This document shows, piece by piece, positions 36,262 to 44,930 of a DNA stretch of 64,000 bases; the stretch's first letter is position 1, and the number at the start of each line of letters is the position of its first letter. The notes below the pieces were generated by a model. The model saw only the letters and a program-made list of their open reading frames with translations, was not told the origin of the DNA and made no database searches. The stretch covers positions 1 through 64,000 of the forward strand of contig NZ_WOEY01000004.1 of assembly GCF_013177695.1 (NCBI RefSeq), given 5' to 3'. The stretch comes from Paraburkholderia solitsugae. Its GTDB lineage: Bacteria > Pseudomonadota > Gammaproteobacteria > Burkholderiales > Burkholderiaceae. The position numbers and the translations under genes were made by a program.

Positions 36262-38464
36262 GCATGATCCGGCCGCAGGCCTGCAACCGCTCGATATCGA
36301 CGCGCTCGTTGAAGCGCGTCATCCTGATCCATTCTCGCAGCTCGGCATGCATCAGACCGACGTGGGTCCGGTGGTGCGCGCGCTGTTGCCGAACGCCACG
36401 CACGTCACCGTGATTTCGCGCGCCGATGGAGCAACGCTCGGCGAGCTGGAGCCACTCAGACCGGGGCTGTTCGCAGGTCGGGTCACCTCTGCCGCGCCGT
36501 ACCGCTTGCGCATCGACTGGCACGGCACCGTGCAGGACATCGAGGATACGTATTCGTTTGGCCCCGTTCTCGGCGACGAGCCGCTGGGCCGTCTTGCCGG
36601 CGGCGACCCGTACGCGGTGCTCGAATGCCTCGGCGCGCGCCCGATGGAGGTCGACGGCGTGCCAGGCGTGCGCTTTGCCGTATGGGCGCCGAACGCGCGG
36701 CGCGTGTCGGTGGTTGGCGATTTCAATTCGTGGGATGGCCGCCGTCATCCGATGCGGTTGCGTCATCAGGCCGGTGTATGGGAATTGTTCGTGCCGCGCG
36801 TCGGCCCGGGCACGCGCTACAAATACGAGCTGCTATCGCGCGACGGTCATCCGCTGCCGCTGAAGGCCGATCCATGCGCGATGCAAACGGAAAAGCCGCC
36901 GGGCACCGCGTCGGTGGTCGCGCATGTCGACGAGATCGAACAGTTTGAATGGACCGATCACGACTGGATTCAGTCGCGCGCCGCCAAACAAACCCCGCGC
37001 GCGCCGATCTCGATCTACGAAGTGCATGCCGAATCGTGGCTGCGCGTCGCCGAAGAAGGTCAGCGTGGCCTCACCTGGGAAGAACTCGCCGAGCGGCTGA
37101 TTCCTTACGTGAAAAGCATGGGCTTCACGCACGTTGAATTCATGCCGATTGCCGAGCATCCGTTCGGCGGGTCGTGGGGCTATCAGCCGCTCGGACAGTT
37201 CGCGCCGTCGGCGCGCTTCGGCAAACCCGAGCAGTTCGCCCGGTTCGTCGACAAGGCGCACGAGGCCGGTCTCGGCGTGATTCTCGACTGGGTGCCGGCG
37301 CACTTTCCGAACGACGCGCATGGCCTGCTCGACTTCGACGGCACGCCGCTCTACGAGCACGCCGATCCGCGCGAAGGCTTTCACCAGGACTGGAATACGA
37401 TGATCTACAACCTCGGCCGCAACGAGGTGAGCGCGTTCCTGGTGGCATCGGGCCTCGCGTGGTTGAAGCGCTATCACGTCGATGCCCTGCGCGTGGACGC
37501 GGTCGCCTCGATGCTGTATCGCGACTATTCGCGCGAGCCCGGTGAGTGGGTGCCGAATATCTACGGCGGACGCGAAAACCTCGAATCGATCGCGTTTCTG
37601 AAGCGGCTGAATCATGAAGTCGGCTATGTGCCGGGTGTGCCGGGCGCGATCACGATCGCCGAAGAATCGACCGCGTGGCCAGGCGTCACGGCGCGCGTCG
37701 AAGACGGCGGCCTCGGCTTCCAGTTCAAGTGGAATATGGGCTGGATGCACGACACGTTGCACTACATGGAAGAAGATCCGGTCTACCGCCAATACCATCA
37801 CCACATGATGACGTTCGGCATGGTGTACGCGTATTCCGAGCGTTTCGTGCTGCCGCTTTCGCACGACGAAGTGGTGCACGGCAAAGGCTCGCTGCTCGGC
37901 AAGATGCCCGGCGACAGATGGCAGAAGTTCGCCAACCTGCGCGCGTACTTCGGCTTCATGTGGACGCATCCAGGCAAGAAGCTGCTGTTCATGGGCGGCG
38001 AATTCGGCCAGATGGCGGAATTCGACCACGACACGTCGCCACACTGGCATCTGCTTGACGATCCGAACCATCACGGCGTGCAGAAGCTCGTGCGCGACCT
38101 GAACCATCTGTACAGCGAGGAACCTGCGCTACACCGGCTCGACAGCGAGCCGGGCGGCTTCCAATGGCTGGTCGGCGACGACAGCGGCAACAGCGTGTAC
38201 GCCTACCGCCGCACCGATGGCGAGGGGCGCGAACTCGTCGTCGTGTGCAATATGACGCCGGTGCCGCGGGTCGGATACCGGATCGGCATGCCGCGCGGCG
38301 GCCGCTGGGTGGAAGTGCTGAATACGGATGCCAGCGTGTACGGTGGCTCGAACATGGGCAACGGTGGGCTGATCCATACCGACAACCTCTCGAGCCACGG
38401 CTGGCCGCATTCCGCTGCGCTGACGCTGCCGCCTTTGGCGACGATCGTTTTGCGCGCGGATTGA
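36254..38464 (+). CDS. glgB: 1,4-alpha-glucan branching enzyme
   Basis: 736 residues. Two N-terminal carbohydrate-binding beta domains (CBM48 near 120-220: [20 protein letters not shown]) are followed by a GH13 barrel with [17 protein letters not shown], nucleophile D415 ([18 protein letters not shown]), acid E470 ([14 protein letters not shown]) and D538 ([15 protein letters not shown]). It cuts alpha-1,4 chains and rejoins them by alpha-1,6 bonds, acting on the GlgE product. Start overlaps the end of treS-mak by 8 bases. A 98-bp gap follows before glgX. Confidence 0.97.
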   Translation: MSEHDPAAGLQPLDIDALVEARHPDPFSQLGMHQTDVGPVVRALLPNATHVTVISRADGATLGELEPLRPGLFAGRVTSAAPYRLRIDWHGTVQDIEDTYSFGPVLGDEPLGRLAGGDPYAVLECLGARPMEVDGVPGVRFAVWAPNARRVSVVGDFNSWDGRRHPMRLRHQAGVWELFVPRVGPGTRYKYELLSRDGHPLPLKADPCAMQTEKPPGTASVVAHVDEIEQFEWTDHDWIQSRAAKQTPRAPISIYEVHAESWLRVAEEGQRGLTWEELAERLIPYVKSMGFTHVEFMPIAEHPFGGSWGYQPLGQFAPSARFGKPEQFARFVDKAHEAGLGVILDWVPAHFPNDAHGLLDFDGTPLYEHADPREGFHQDWNTMIYNLGRNEVSAFLVASGLAWLKRYHVDALRVDAVASMLYRDYSREPGEWVPNIYGGRENLESIAFLKRLNHEVGYVPGVPGAITIAEESTAWPGVTARVEDGGLGFQFKWNMGWMHDTLHYMEEDPVYRQYHHHMMTFGMVYAYSERFVLPLSHDEVVHGKGSLLGKMPGDRWQKFANLRAYFGFMWTHPGKKLLFMGGEFGQMAEFDHDTSPHWHLLDDPNHHGVQKLVRDLNHLYSEEPALHRLDSEPGGFQWLVGDDSGNSVYAYRRTDGEGRELVVVCNMTPVPRVGYRIGMPRGGRWVEVLNTDASVYGGSNMGNGGLIHTDNLSSHGWPHSAALTLPPLATIVLRAD

Positions 38465-38562
38465 TGGATAGGTTGTAAGGCGAGCGCGCGGCGGCCAGGC
38501 CGCGCGCTCGTTGCATGAAGTCCCACGATAGCGTTCATAAAACAGAACAAGGAAGGGGAATC

Positions 38563-40782
38563 ATGTCGCATGCACTGCCCGACCGGCTTCTGCCCGGCTC
38601 GCCCTATCCGCTCGGCGCTAGCTGGGATGGCCTCGGCGTCAACTTTGCGGTGTTCTCGGCGAATGCGCAGAAAATCGAGCTTTGCCTGTTCGATCCCACC
38701 GGTCGCAAGGAAATGAGGCGCTTCACGCTGCCCGAATGCACCGACGAAGTCTGGCACGGCTATTTGCCCAACGCGCACCCCGGCACGGCGTACGGCTTTC
38801 GCGCGCACGGGCCGTATCAGCCGCAGCATGGGCATCGCTTCAATCCGCACAAGCTATTGCTCGATCCGTATGCGCGCAAACTGGTCGGGCAGTTTCGCTG
38901 GTCCGATGCGCTGTTCGGGTATCGCGTGCATTCGAATCGCGCCGATCTTTCCATCGACCGGCGCGATTCGGCGCCGGCCATGCCGAAGTGCGTCGTCATC
39001 GACGAAGCCTTCGACTGGTCGCACGACAAGCGTCCGAATGTGCCGTGGGGTGAAACCATCGTCTACGAGGCGCACGTGCGCGGCGTGTCGATGTTGCGGC
39101 CCGATTTGCGGCAGCACGAACGCGGCACATTCGCCGCGCTGGCTTCGCCGGAGTTCATCGAGCATTTGCTGAAGCTCGGCGTGACCGCCGTCGAATTGCT
39201 GCCCGTGCATGCGTTCCTGAACGACCGCTTTCTGGTGGAGCGCGGCCTGCGCAACTACTGGGGTTACAACACCGCGGCGTTTTTTGCACCGGAGCCGTCG
39301 TATCTGAGTACGCACCGTCTCGATGAAATGCGCATCGCCGTGCGTCAGTTGCATGCGGCCGGCATCGAAGTGATTCTCGACGTGGTCTACAACCACACCT
39401 GCGAAGGCAACGAGATGGGGCCGACCGTCTCATGGCGCGGTCTCGACAACGCCAGCTACTACCGCCTGATTCCCGGCGACGAACGCCACAATATCAACGA
39501 CACCGGCTGCGGCAATACCGTGAACCTCCCGCATCCGCGTGTACTGCAGATGGTGATGGATTCGCTGCGCTACTGGTCGACCAAGTTCAATATCGACGGC
39601 TTCCGTTTCGATCTCGGCGTGACGCTCGGCCGCGAACAGCATGGCTTCGATCCCGGCTCCGGCTTCTTCGACGCATTGCGCCAAGACCCGATCCTGTCGC
39701 AACGCAAACTGATTTCCGAGCCATGGGACATCGGCCCAGGCGGTTATCAACTCGGCAATCACCCACCGGGGTTCGCCGAATGGAACGACCGTTTCCGCGA
39801 CACGGTGCGCCGCTTCTGGCGCGGTGACGCGGGCCTGCGCCCCGATCTCGCCGCGCGTCTAACCGGTTCCGCCGATCTGTTCAACCGGCGTTTCCGGAAA
39901 CCGTGGGCGTCAGTCAACTTCGTCACGTCGCATGACGGTTTTACGCTCGCCGATGTCACCGCGTACGAGCACAAACACAACGAGGCGAATGGCGAAGACA
40001 ACAACGACGGCCACAATGAAAACTGCAGTCGAAATTGGGGCGTAGAAGGCCCGACCGACGATCCGGCCATTCTCGAAACCCGCAAGCGCGTGGCCCGCTC
40101 GCTGATCGCCACGCTGCTGATGGCGCTCGGCACGCCCATGATGCTGGCAGGCGATGAATCGCTGCGTACGCAGAACGGCAACAACAATGCGTACTGCCAG
40201 GATAACGAACTATCATGGCTTGACTGGGAGCGCGCGGAGTCGCCCGACGGACGCGAGATGACCGCGTTCGTCGCGCGCGTGATCGCACTGCGCAAACAGC
40301 ATCCGCTGCTTCGCGAAACGCGCTTTCTGTTCGGCGACCGCGAAGTGTTGCCGGGTTTGTTCGATGTCGGCTGGTTCGATGAACACGGCGACCCACTCAC
40401 CATCGAAGCCTGGCAGGACCCCGAGGGCCGCGCGTTCACGCTTCGGCGCGCGGGTCCAAGTTTGAATGGCGAAACGGAAGTATTGTTGATGATGCTCAAC
40501 GCGGCGGAGGAAACGCTGCGTTTTACGCCACCCGCGCCACACCTGGAATGGCAAGTGCTGCTAGATACGGCGGAGCCGGAAAGCGCGCCGCACCGGTTGG
40601 CGGTGCCAGAGGTCGAAGTGGCCGCGCATAGCCTCGTGATGCTGGCGGCGCAACCCGTCGGCGAAACGGATTGGCAGGCGGGCTGGAAGGCCGGTGCGCA
40701 GCACGGGCCGCGGCTGTTGACCGCCCTGCCGCCCGACCCAGGTGCGCACCCGCCGAGCAGCGATACGTCGCCGACCACGTAG
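38563..40782 (+). CDS. glgX: glycogen debranching enzyme GlgX (isoamylase type)
   Basis: 739 residues from ATG 38563, preceded by GGAAGGGGAATC; the longer frame to 38515 has no ribosome site. CBM48 region LGASWDGLGVNFAVFSANAQ, then GH13 motifs VILDVVYNHTCEGNEMGPT, GFRFDLGVTLGRE (nucleophile Asp), LISEPWDIGPGGYQLG (acid Glu) and FVTSHDGFTLADVTAYEHKH, NEANGEDNNDGHNENCSRNW. It hydrolyses alpha-1,6 branches, preferring short outer chains. Start of the degradative half of the operon. Confidence 0.96.
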   Translation: MSHALPDRLLPGSPYPLGASWDGLGVNFAVFSANAQKIELCLFDPTGRKEMRRFTLPECTDEVWHGYLPNAHPGTAYGFRAHGPYQPQHGHRFNPHKLLLDPYARKLVGQFRWSDALFGYRVHSNRADLSIDRRDSAPAMPKCVVIDEAFDWSHDKRPNVPWGETIVYEAHVRGVSMLRPDLRQHERGTFAALASPEFIEHLLKLGVTAVELLPVHAFLNDRFLVERGLRNYWGYNTAAFFAPEPSYLSTHRLDEMRIAVRQLHAAGIEVILDVVYNHTCEGNEMGPTVSWRGLDNASYYRLIPGDERHNINDTGCGNTVNLPHPRVLQMVMDSLRYWSTKFNIDGFRFDLGVTLGREQHGFDPGSGFFDALRQDPILSQRKLISEPWDIGPGGYQLGNHPPGFAEWNDRFRDTVRRFWRGDAGLRPDLAARLTGSADLFNRRFRKPWASVNFVTSHDGFTLADVTAYEHKHNEANGEDNNDGHNENCSRNWGVEGPTDDPAILETRKRVARSLIATLLMALGTPMMLAGDESLRTQNGNNNAYCQDNELSWLDWERAESPDGREMTAFVARVIALRKQHPLLRETRFLFGDREVLPGLFDVGWFDEHGDPLTIEAWQDPEGRAFTLRRAGPSLNGETEVLLMMLNAAEETLRFTPPAPHLEWQVLLDTAEPESAPHRLAVPEVEVAAHSLVMLAAQPVGETDWQAGWKAGAQHGPRLLTALPPDPGAHPPSSDTSPTT

Positions 40783-40812
40783 GTGAGAAGCAGAACCGAA
40801 TGGTGATGAATC

Positions 40813-42732
40813 ATGTCCGAAAGTCCGATTGATCCTCACGCGCATCATCATGCGCATTGCCTGCCGTTCAGCGCACAGTTGCTTGGCGCTACGGGCGCGA
40901 ACCCGCGCACGCGGTTTCGTTTCTGGGCGCCTTCGTGCAAAACCGCCCAGGTGGAAATCGAAAACGGACCCGCGCAAGGCGCGCATGACATGACACCCGC
41001 CGGCAACGGCTGGTTCGAAGCGACCGTCGACGGCGGCGCGGGCACGCTGTATCGCTTCCGGCTCGATGGCGAGCATGCGGTACCCGACCCTGCGTCGCGC
41101 TTCCAGCCGCAGGACGTGCACGGCCCGAGCGAAGTGATCGACCCGCGCGCGTATCGCTGGGAACACACCAACTGGCACGGCCGCCCGTGGGAAGAAACGG
41201 TGTTGTACGAGTTGCACGTCGGCGCAATGGGCGGCTATGCGGGGGTGCAGAAACGGTTGCCCGTACTTGCCGCGCTCGGCGTGACGGCCATCGAATTGAT
41301 GCCGGTAAATGACTTTCCCGGCAAGCACAATTGGGGCTACGACGGCGTGCTGCCGTATGCGCCCGATTCCGCGTACGGCCGCCCCGAAGAACTGAAAGCG
41401 CTGATCGACACCGCGCACGGCCTCGGCCTGATGGTGTTTCTCGACGTGGTCTACAACCACTTCGGCCCGGACGGCAATTATCTGCACGAATACGCCCGCT
41501 CGTTTTTTCACGAGGACACGCACACGCCGTGGGGCCCCGCGATCGATTTCGACCGCAGTGAAGTGAGCGACTTTTTCATCGACAACGCCGTGTACTGGAT
41601 CAACGAATATCGCCTAGACGGCCTGCGTTTCGATGCGGTGCATGCCATCGGCAATCATGCGTGGCTGCGCGAATTGTCCGACCATATCCGCGCGAAAGTG
41701 CAGCACGGGCGGCACGTGCATCTGGTGCTGGAAAACGAACACAACAGCGCGAACCTGCTCGAAACGCATTTCGACGCGCAGTGGAACGACGACGCGCACA
41801 ACACGCTGCACGTCCTGCTGACGGGCGAAACCGAAGGCTATTACCACGCATACGAAGAGCAGCCGATCCGCCGGCTCGCGCGCGTGTTGTCGGAAGGCTT
41901 CGCGTATCAGGGCGACCCATCGCCAATTCACGACGGCGCGCCACGTGGCGAATCGAGCGGACATCTGCCGCCCACCTCGTTCGTGATGTTCTTGCAGAAT
42001 CACGATCAGATCGGCAATCGCGCATTGGGCGAGCGCCTGCGCAAGCTGACGTCGGACGATGCCTTGCGCGCCGCCACCGGTTTGCTGTTGCTGTCGCCGC
42101 AAATCCCCTTGTTGTTCATGGACGAGGAATACGGTTCAACCCAGCCGTTCCTGTTTTTCACCGACTACACCGGCGAGCTCGCCGACGCCGTGCGCGAAGG
42201 ACGGCGTCGTGAATTCGCACGCTTTTCAGCGTTCAGCGACGAAAAGCGTCGCGCGCAGATTCCCGATCCGAACGACGTGAAGACCTTTGCCGCATCGTCA
42301 CCGCCTGAGCCGGTTCAAGGCCCCGCTGCGGATGACGACGCGAAAGACCGCCTCGACTGGATGCACTTTTACAAATCCGCGCTCGCCGTGCGGGCGAAGT
42401 TGATTACGCCGCGCCTGAAACATGCCAAAGCGCTCGGCTCGACCGTGCTCACCGCCGCAAACGGCGGCGACGCCAATGCGCTGATCGCCCGCTGGAAACT
42501 CGGCGACGGCGAGACCTTGTCGATCGCGTTGAATCTCTCGGAGGAGAACGTTGCGTTCCCCGATCTGCCTGCCGGCAAAGTGATTTTCGAAACGCCGCCG
42601 CGCGTGCGCGAGCAAGTCGACGCCAAGGCGTTGCCGTCGTCCGCGTTTGTCGCGTGGATGACCGGTGACGTCAGCGACTATGCCATCGGCCACGATGCTC
42701 GCATCGTGGGCCAACAGGAGCGCCACGCGTGA
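40813..42732 (+). CDS. treZ: malto-oligosyltrehalose trehalohydrolase
   Basis: 639 residues. N-terminal beta domain (FRFWAPSCKTAQVEIENG), then the GH13_10 barrel: YELHVGAMGGYAGVQKRLPV, NDFPGKHNWGYDGVLPYAPD, nucleophile in GLRFDAVHAIGNHAW, acid in LVLENEHNSANLLE, and FLQNHDQIGNRALGERLR. It releases free trehalose from maltooligosyl-trehalose made by TreY. It lies 30 bp after glgX and its stop overlaps the malQ GTG start. Confidence 0.95.
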   Translation: MSESPIDPHAHHHAHCLPFSAQLLGATGANPRTRFRFWAPSCKTAQVEIENGPAQGAHDMTPAGNGWFEATVDGGAGTLYRFRLDGEHAVPDPASRFQPQDVHGPSEVIDPRAYRWEHTNWHGRPWEETVLYELHVGAMGGYAGVQKRLPVLAALGVTAIELMPVNDFPGKHNWGYDGVLPYAPDSAYGRPEELKALIDTAHGLGLMVFLDVVYNHFGPDGNYLHEYARSFFHEDTHTPWGPAIDFDRSEVSDFFIDNAVYWINEYRLDGLRFDAVHAIGNHAWLRELSDHIRAKVQHGRHVHLVLENEHNSANLLETHFDAQWNDDAHNTLHVLLTGETEGYYHAYEEQPIRRLARVLSEGFAYQGDPSPIHDGAPRGESSGHLPPTSFVMFLQNHDQIGNRALGERLRKLTSDDALRAATGLLLLSPQIPLLFMDEEYGSTQPFLFFTDYTGELADAVREGRRREFARFSAFSDEKRRAQIPDPNDVKTFAASSPPEPVQGPAADDDAKDRLDWMHFYKSALAVRAKLITPRLKHAKALGSTVLTAANGGDANALIARWKLGDGETLSIALNLSEENVAFPDLPAGKVIFETPPRVREQVDAKALPSSAFVAWMTGDVSDYAIGHDARIVGQQERHA

Positions 42733-44930
42733 GTGCTACCCGACGTCCAAACGATACGATCGTGACCCTTGCCAAACGCGCCGGCTTCGAGGTCGAGTGG
42801 CGGGATGCGCACCATACGACGCAGCACGTGCCCGAGAGCACGCTCGCCGTGCTGCTTGAACGGATGGGCTTGCCATGCGGCAATGCCACGCAAATCCGGC
42901 ACAGCGCCGCTGCGCTCGAAGGCGAACTGTCCGGCCGCAAACTGCCGCCGTTGATGACCGCCGAGGTCGACCGCGGCATCGCGCTGCCTGCCGCGGCGAT
43001 CAAATCCGGCAGTCACTACCGGATCGAACTCGAAAGCGGCTCGATCATCGACGGCCGCTTCACGGCGCCCAAAGGCGAGGAAGCGCTGCTCGCACCGATC
43101 GACGAACCCGGCTATCACACGCTGGTAATCAACGAGCAACACGTGACATTGGCCGTGGCGCCGTCACGCTGCTATACCGTCGCCGACGCATGGCGCACGC
43201 TGCACGATGGCGCCACGGCGCAAACGCCGCCGCTGTGGGGCATTGCCGCGCAGTTGTACGGTTTGCGCCGCAAGGGCGATGGCGGCATCGGCGACTATAC
43301 GGCTCTCGCGCAAATGGCGATTGAAAGCGCGAAGCGCGGCGCGCATGCGCTCGCCGTCAGTCCAACGCATGCGATGTTCAGCGCCGAGCCGAATCGCTTC
43401 AGTCCGTATTCGCCGTCGTCGCGTTTGTGGCTGAACGTCACGCATATCGATCCCGCCGCGGTGTTCGGCGCGGACGCCGCGCGCGCCGCGCTCGATACCG
43501 CGCAGGGCACCGGCGCATGGTCGGCGCTCGAAGACTTGCCGCTGATCGATTGGCCCAACGCGGTCGTGCTGAAGCTAAAGGTTTTACGCGTGCTGTACGA
43601 GAACTTCTGCAAAGAGGAATGCGCGCGCGACACGCCGCGCGCGCTCGAATTTCATGGCTTCTGCGAACGTGCCGGCCGCGCGCTGGAAGATCACGCGCGT
43701 TTCGAAGCGCTACAGGCGGTGCAGTTGGCTCAAGCGGGCGGCGATGGTCACTGGCGCAACTGGCCTGAGGCAATGCGCGATCCGCGCAGCCCGGAAGTTG
43801 AGGCCTTTGCCGAAGCGCATCGGCATGAAGTCGATTTTCATCTGTTTCTGCAATGGCTCGCCGCCAAGGGTTTGTCGCACGCGCAGCATGCCGCGACCGA
43901 TGCCGGGATGGCCGTCGGCCTGATCGCCGACCTGGCCGTAGGATGCGATAGTGCCGGCAGCCATGCATGGTCGTACCGTGACGACATGCTGCAAGGTATT
44001 TCAGTGGGCGCGCCGCCCGATCTGTTTAACCAGGCTGGACAGGCATGGGGTCTTACCACCTTCTCGCCACGCGCGATGCGCACGCAGGGCTTCTCCGCGT
44101 TCATCGACATGCTGCGCGCGGCGTTCGCGCATGCGGGCGGCATCCGCATCGACCACATTCTCGGTTTGCGGCGCCTGTGGCTCGTGCCCGAAGGCGAGAG
44201 CGCGCGTAACGGCGCCTATCTGCGCTATCCGCTCGAAGACCTGCTGCGGCTGATCGCGCTCGAATCGTGGCGGCATCGCGCGATCGTGATCGGCGAAGAT
44301 CTCGGCACCGTACCGCCCGGTTTTCGCGAGCGGCTCGACGAGCACGGTCTCGCCGGCATTCGCGTACTGTGGTTTGAAAACGCGGAAGGCGGCAAGGGTT
44401 TCAAGCCACCGCACGCGTGGGACCGCAACGCTGTCGGCACCACGACCACCCACGATCTGCCGACCGTGGCGGGCTGGTGGCGCGGCAGCGACATCACATG
44501 GCGCAACCGGATCGGCCAGACGATGGCGCGCGCCGATGGGCGCGACGCGGAAGAAGTGGCACAGGCAGAACGCGCCGCCGACCGCGCTCTGTTATGGCGC
44601 GCGTTCCAGCAAGCCGGTGTCGCCGCCCCGGACGTGCAAGCGCCGCCGCGCGACAAGGCGCCCGTGGATGAAGCGCTCGCCTTCGTCGCCGCGACGCCCG
44701 GGCCGCTCGTCACTTTCCCGCTCGAAGATTTGCTCGCACTGGTCGAGCAGCCGAATCTGCCCGGCTCGATCGACGAGCATCCGAACTGGCGCCGCCGCGT
44801 GGCGTTGCCCATCGACGAATTGTTCGAGGACGACACCTTCAGCGATCGTCTGCTGGCCGTCGACCGCGCGCGCCGCGGCGCAACGGTTCCTGCTTCTTCC
44901 AATGCTTCTTCGGAGCCTGATACGCCATGA
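42729..44930 (+). CDS. malQ: 4-alpha-glucanotransferase (amylomaltase)
   Basis: 733 residues with a GTG start overlapping the treZ stop. GH77 motifs: LWGIAAQLYGLRRKGDGGIG, DRLAVSPTH-like block KRGAHALAVSPTHAMFSAEP, GGIRIDHILGLRRLWLVPEG (nucleophile Asp), VIGEDLGTVPPGFRERL (acid Glu) and TTTHDLPTVAGWWRGSDI. A long N-terminal domain (about 1-165) of the E. coli MalQ type precedes. It transfers glucan segments between maltodextrins, supplying chains long enough for TreY. Overlaps treY by 4 bases. Confidence 0.95.
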   Translation: MSATRRPNDTIVTLAKRAGFEVEWRDAHHTTQHVPESTLAVLLERMGLPCGNATQIRHSAAALEGELSGRKLPPLMTAEVDRGIALPAAAIKSGSHYRIELESGSIIDGRFTAPKGEEALLAPIDEPGYHTLVINEQHVTLAVAPSRCYTVADAWRTLHDGATAQTPPLWGIAAQLYGLRRKGDGGIGDYTALAQMAIESAKRGAHALAVSPTHAMFSAEPNRFSPYSPSSRLWLNVTHIDPAAVFGADAARAALDTAQGTGAWSALEDLPLIDWPNAVVLKLKVLRVLYENFCKEECARDTPRALEFHGFCERAGRALEDHARFEALQAVQLAQAGGDGHWRNWPEAMRDPRSPEVEAFAEAHRHEVDFHLFLQWLAAKGLSHAQHAATDAGMAVGLIADLAVGCDSAGSHAWSYRDDMLQGISVGAPPDLFNQAGQAWGLTTFSPRAMRTQGFSAFIDMLRAAFAHAGGIRIDHILGLRRLWLVPEGESARNGAYLRYPLEDLLRLIALESWRHRAIVIGEDLGTVPPGFRERLDEHGLAGIRVLWFENAEGGKGFKPPHAWDRNAVGTTTTHDLPTVAGWWRGSDITWRNRIGQTMARADGRDAEEVAQAERAADRALLWRAFQQAGVAAPDVQAPPRDKAPVDEALAFVAATPGPLVTFPLEDLLALVEQPNLPGSIDEHPNWRRRVALPIDELFEDDTFSDRLLAVDRARRGATVPASSNASSEPDTP

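Noticed and set aside
36833-38107. 424-residue minus-strand frame inside glgB
   Set aside because: Mirror frame of a recognised gene with no family features or ribosome site.
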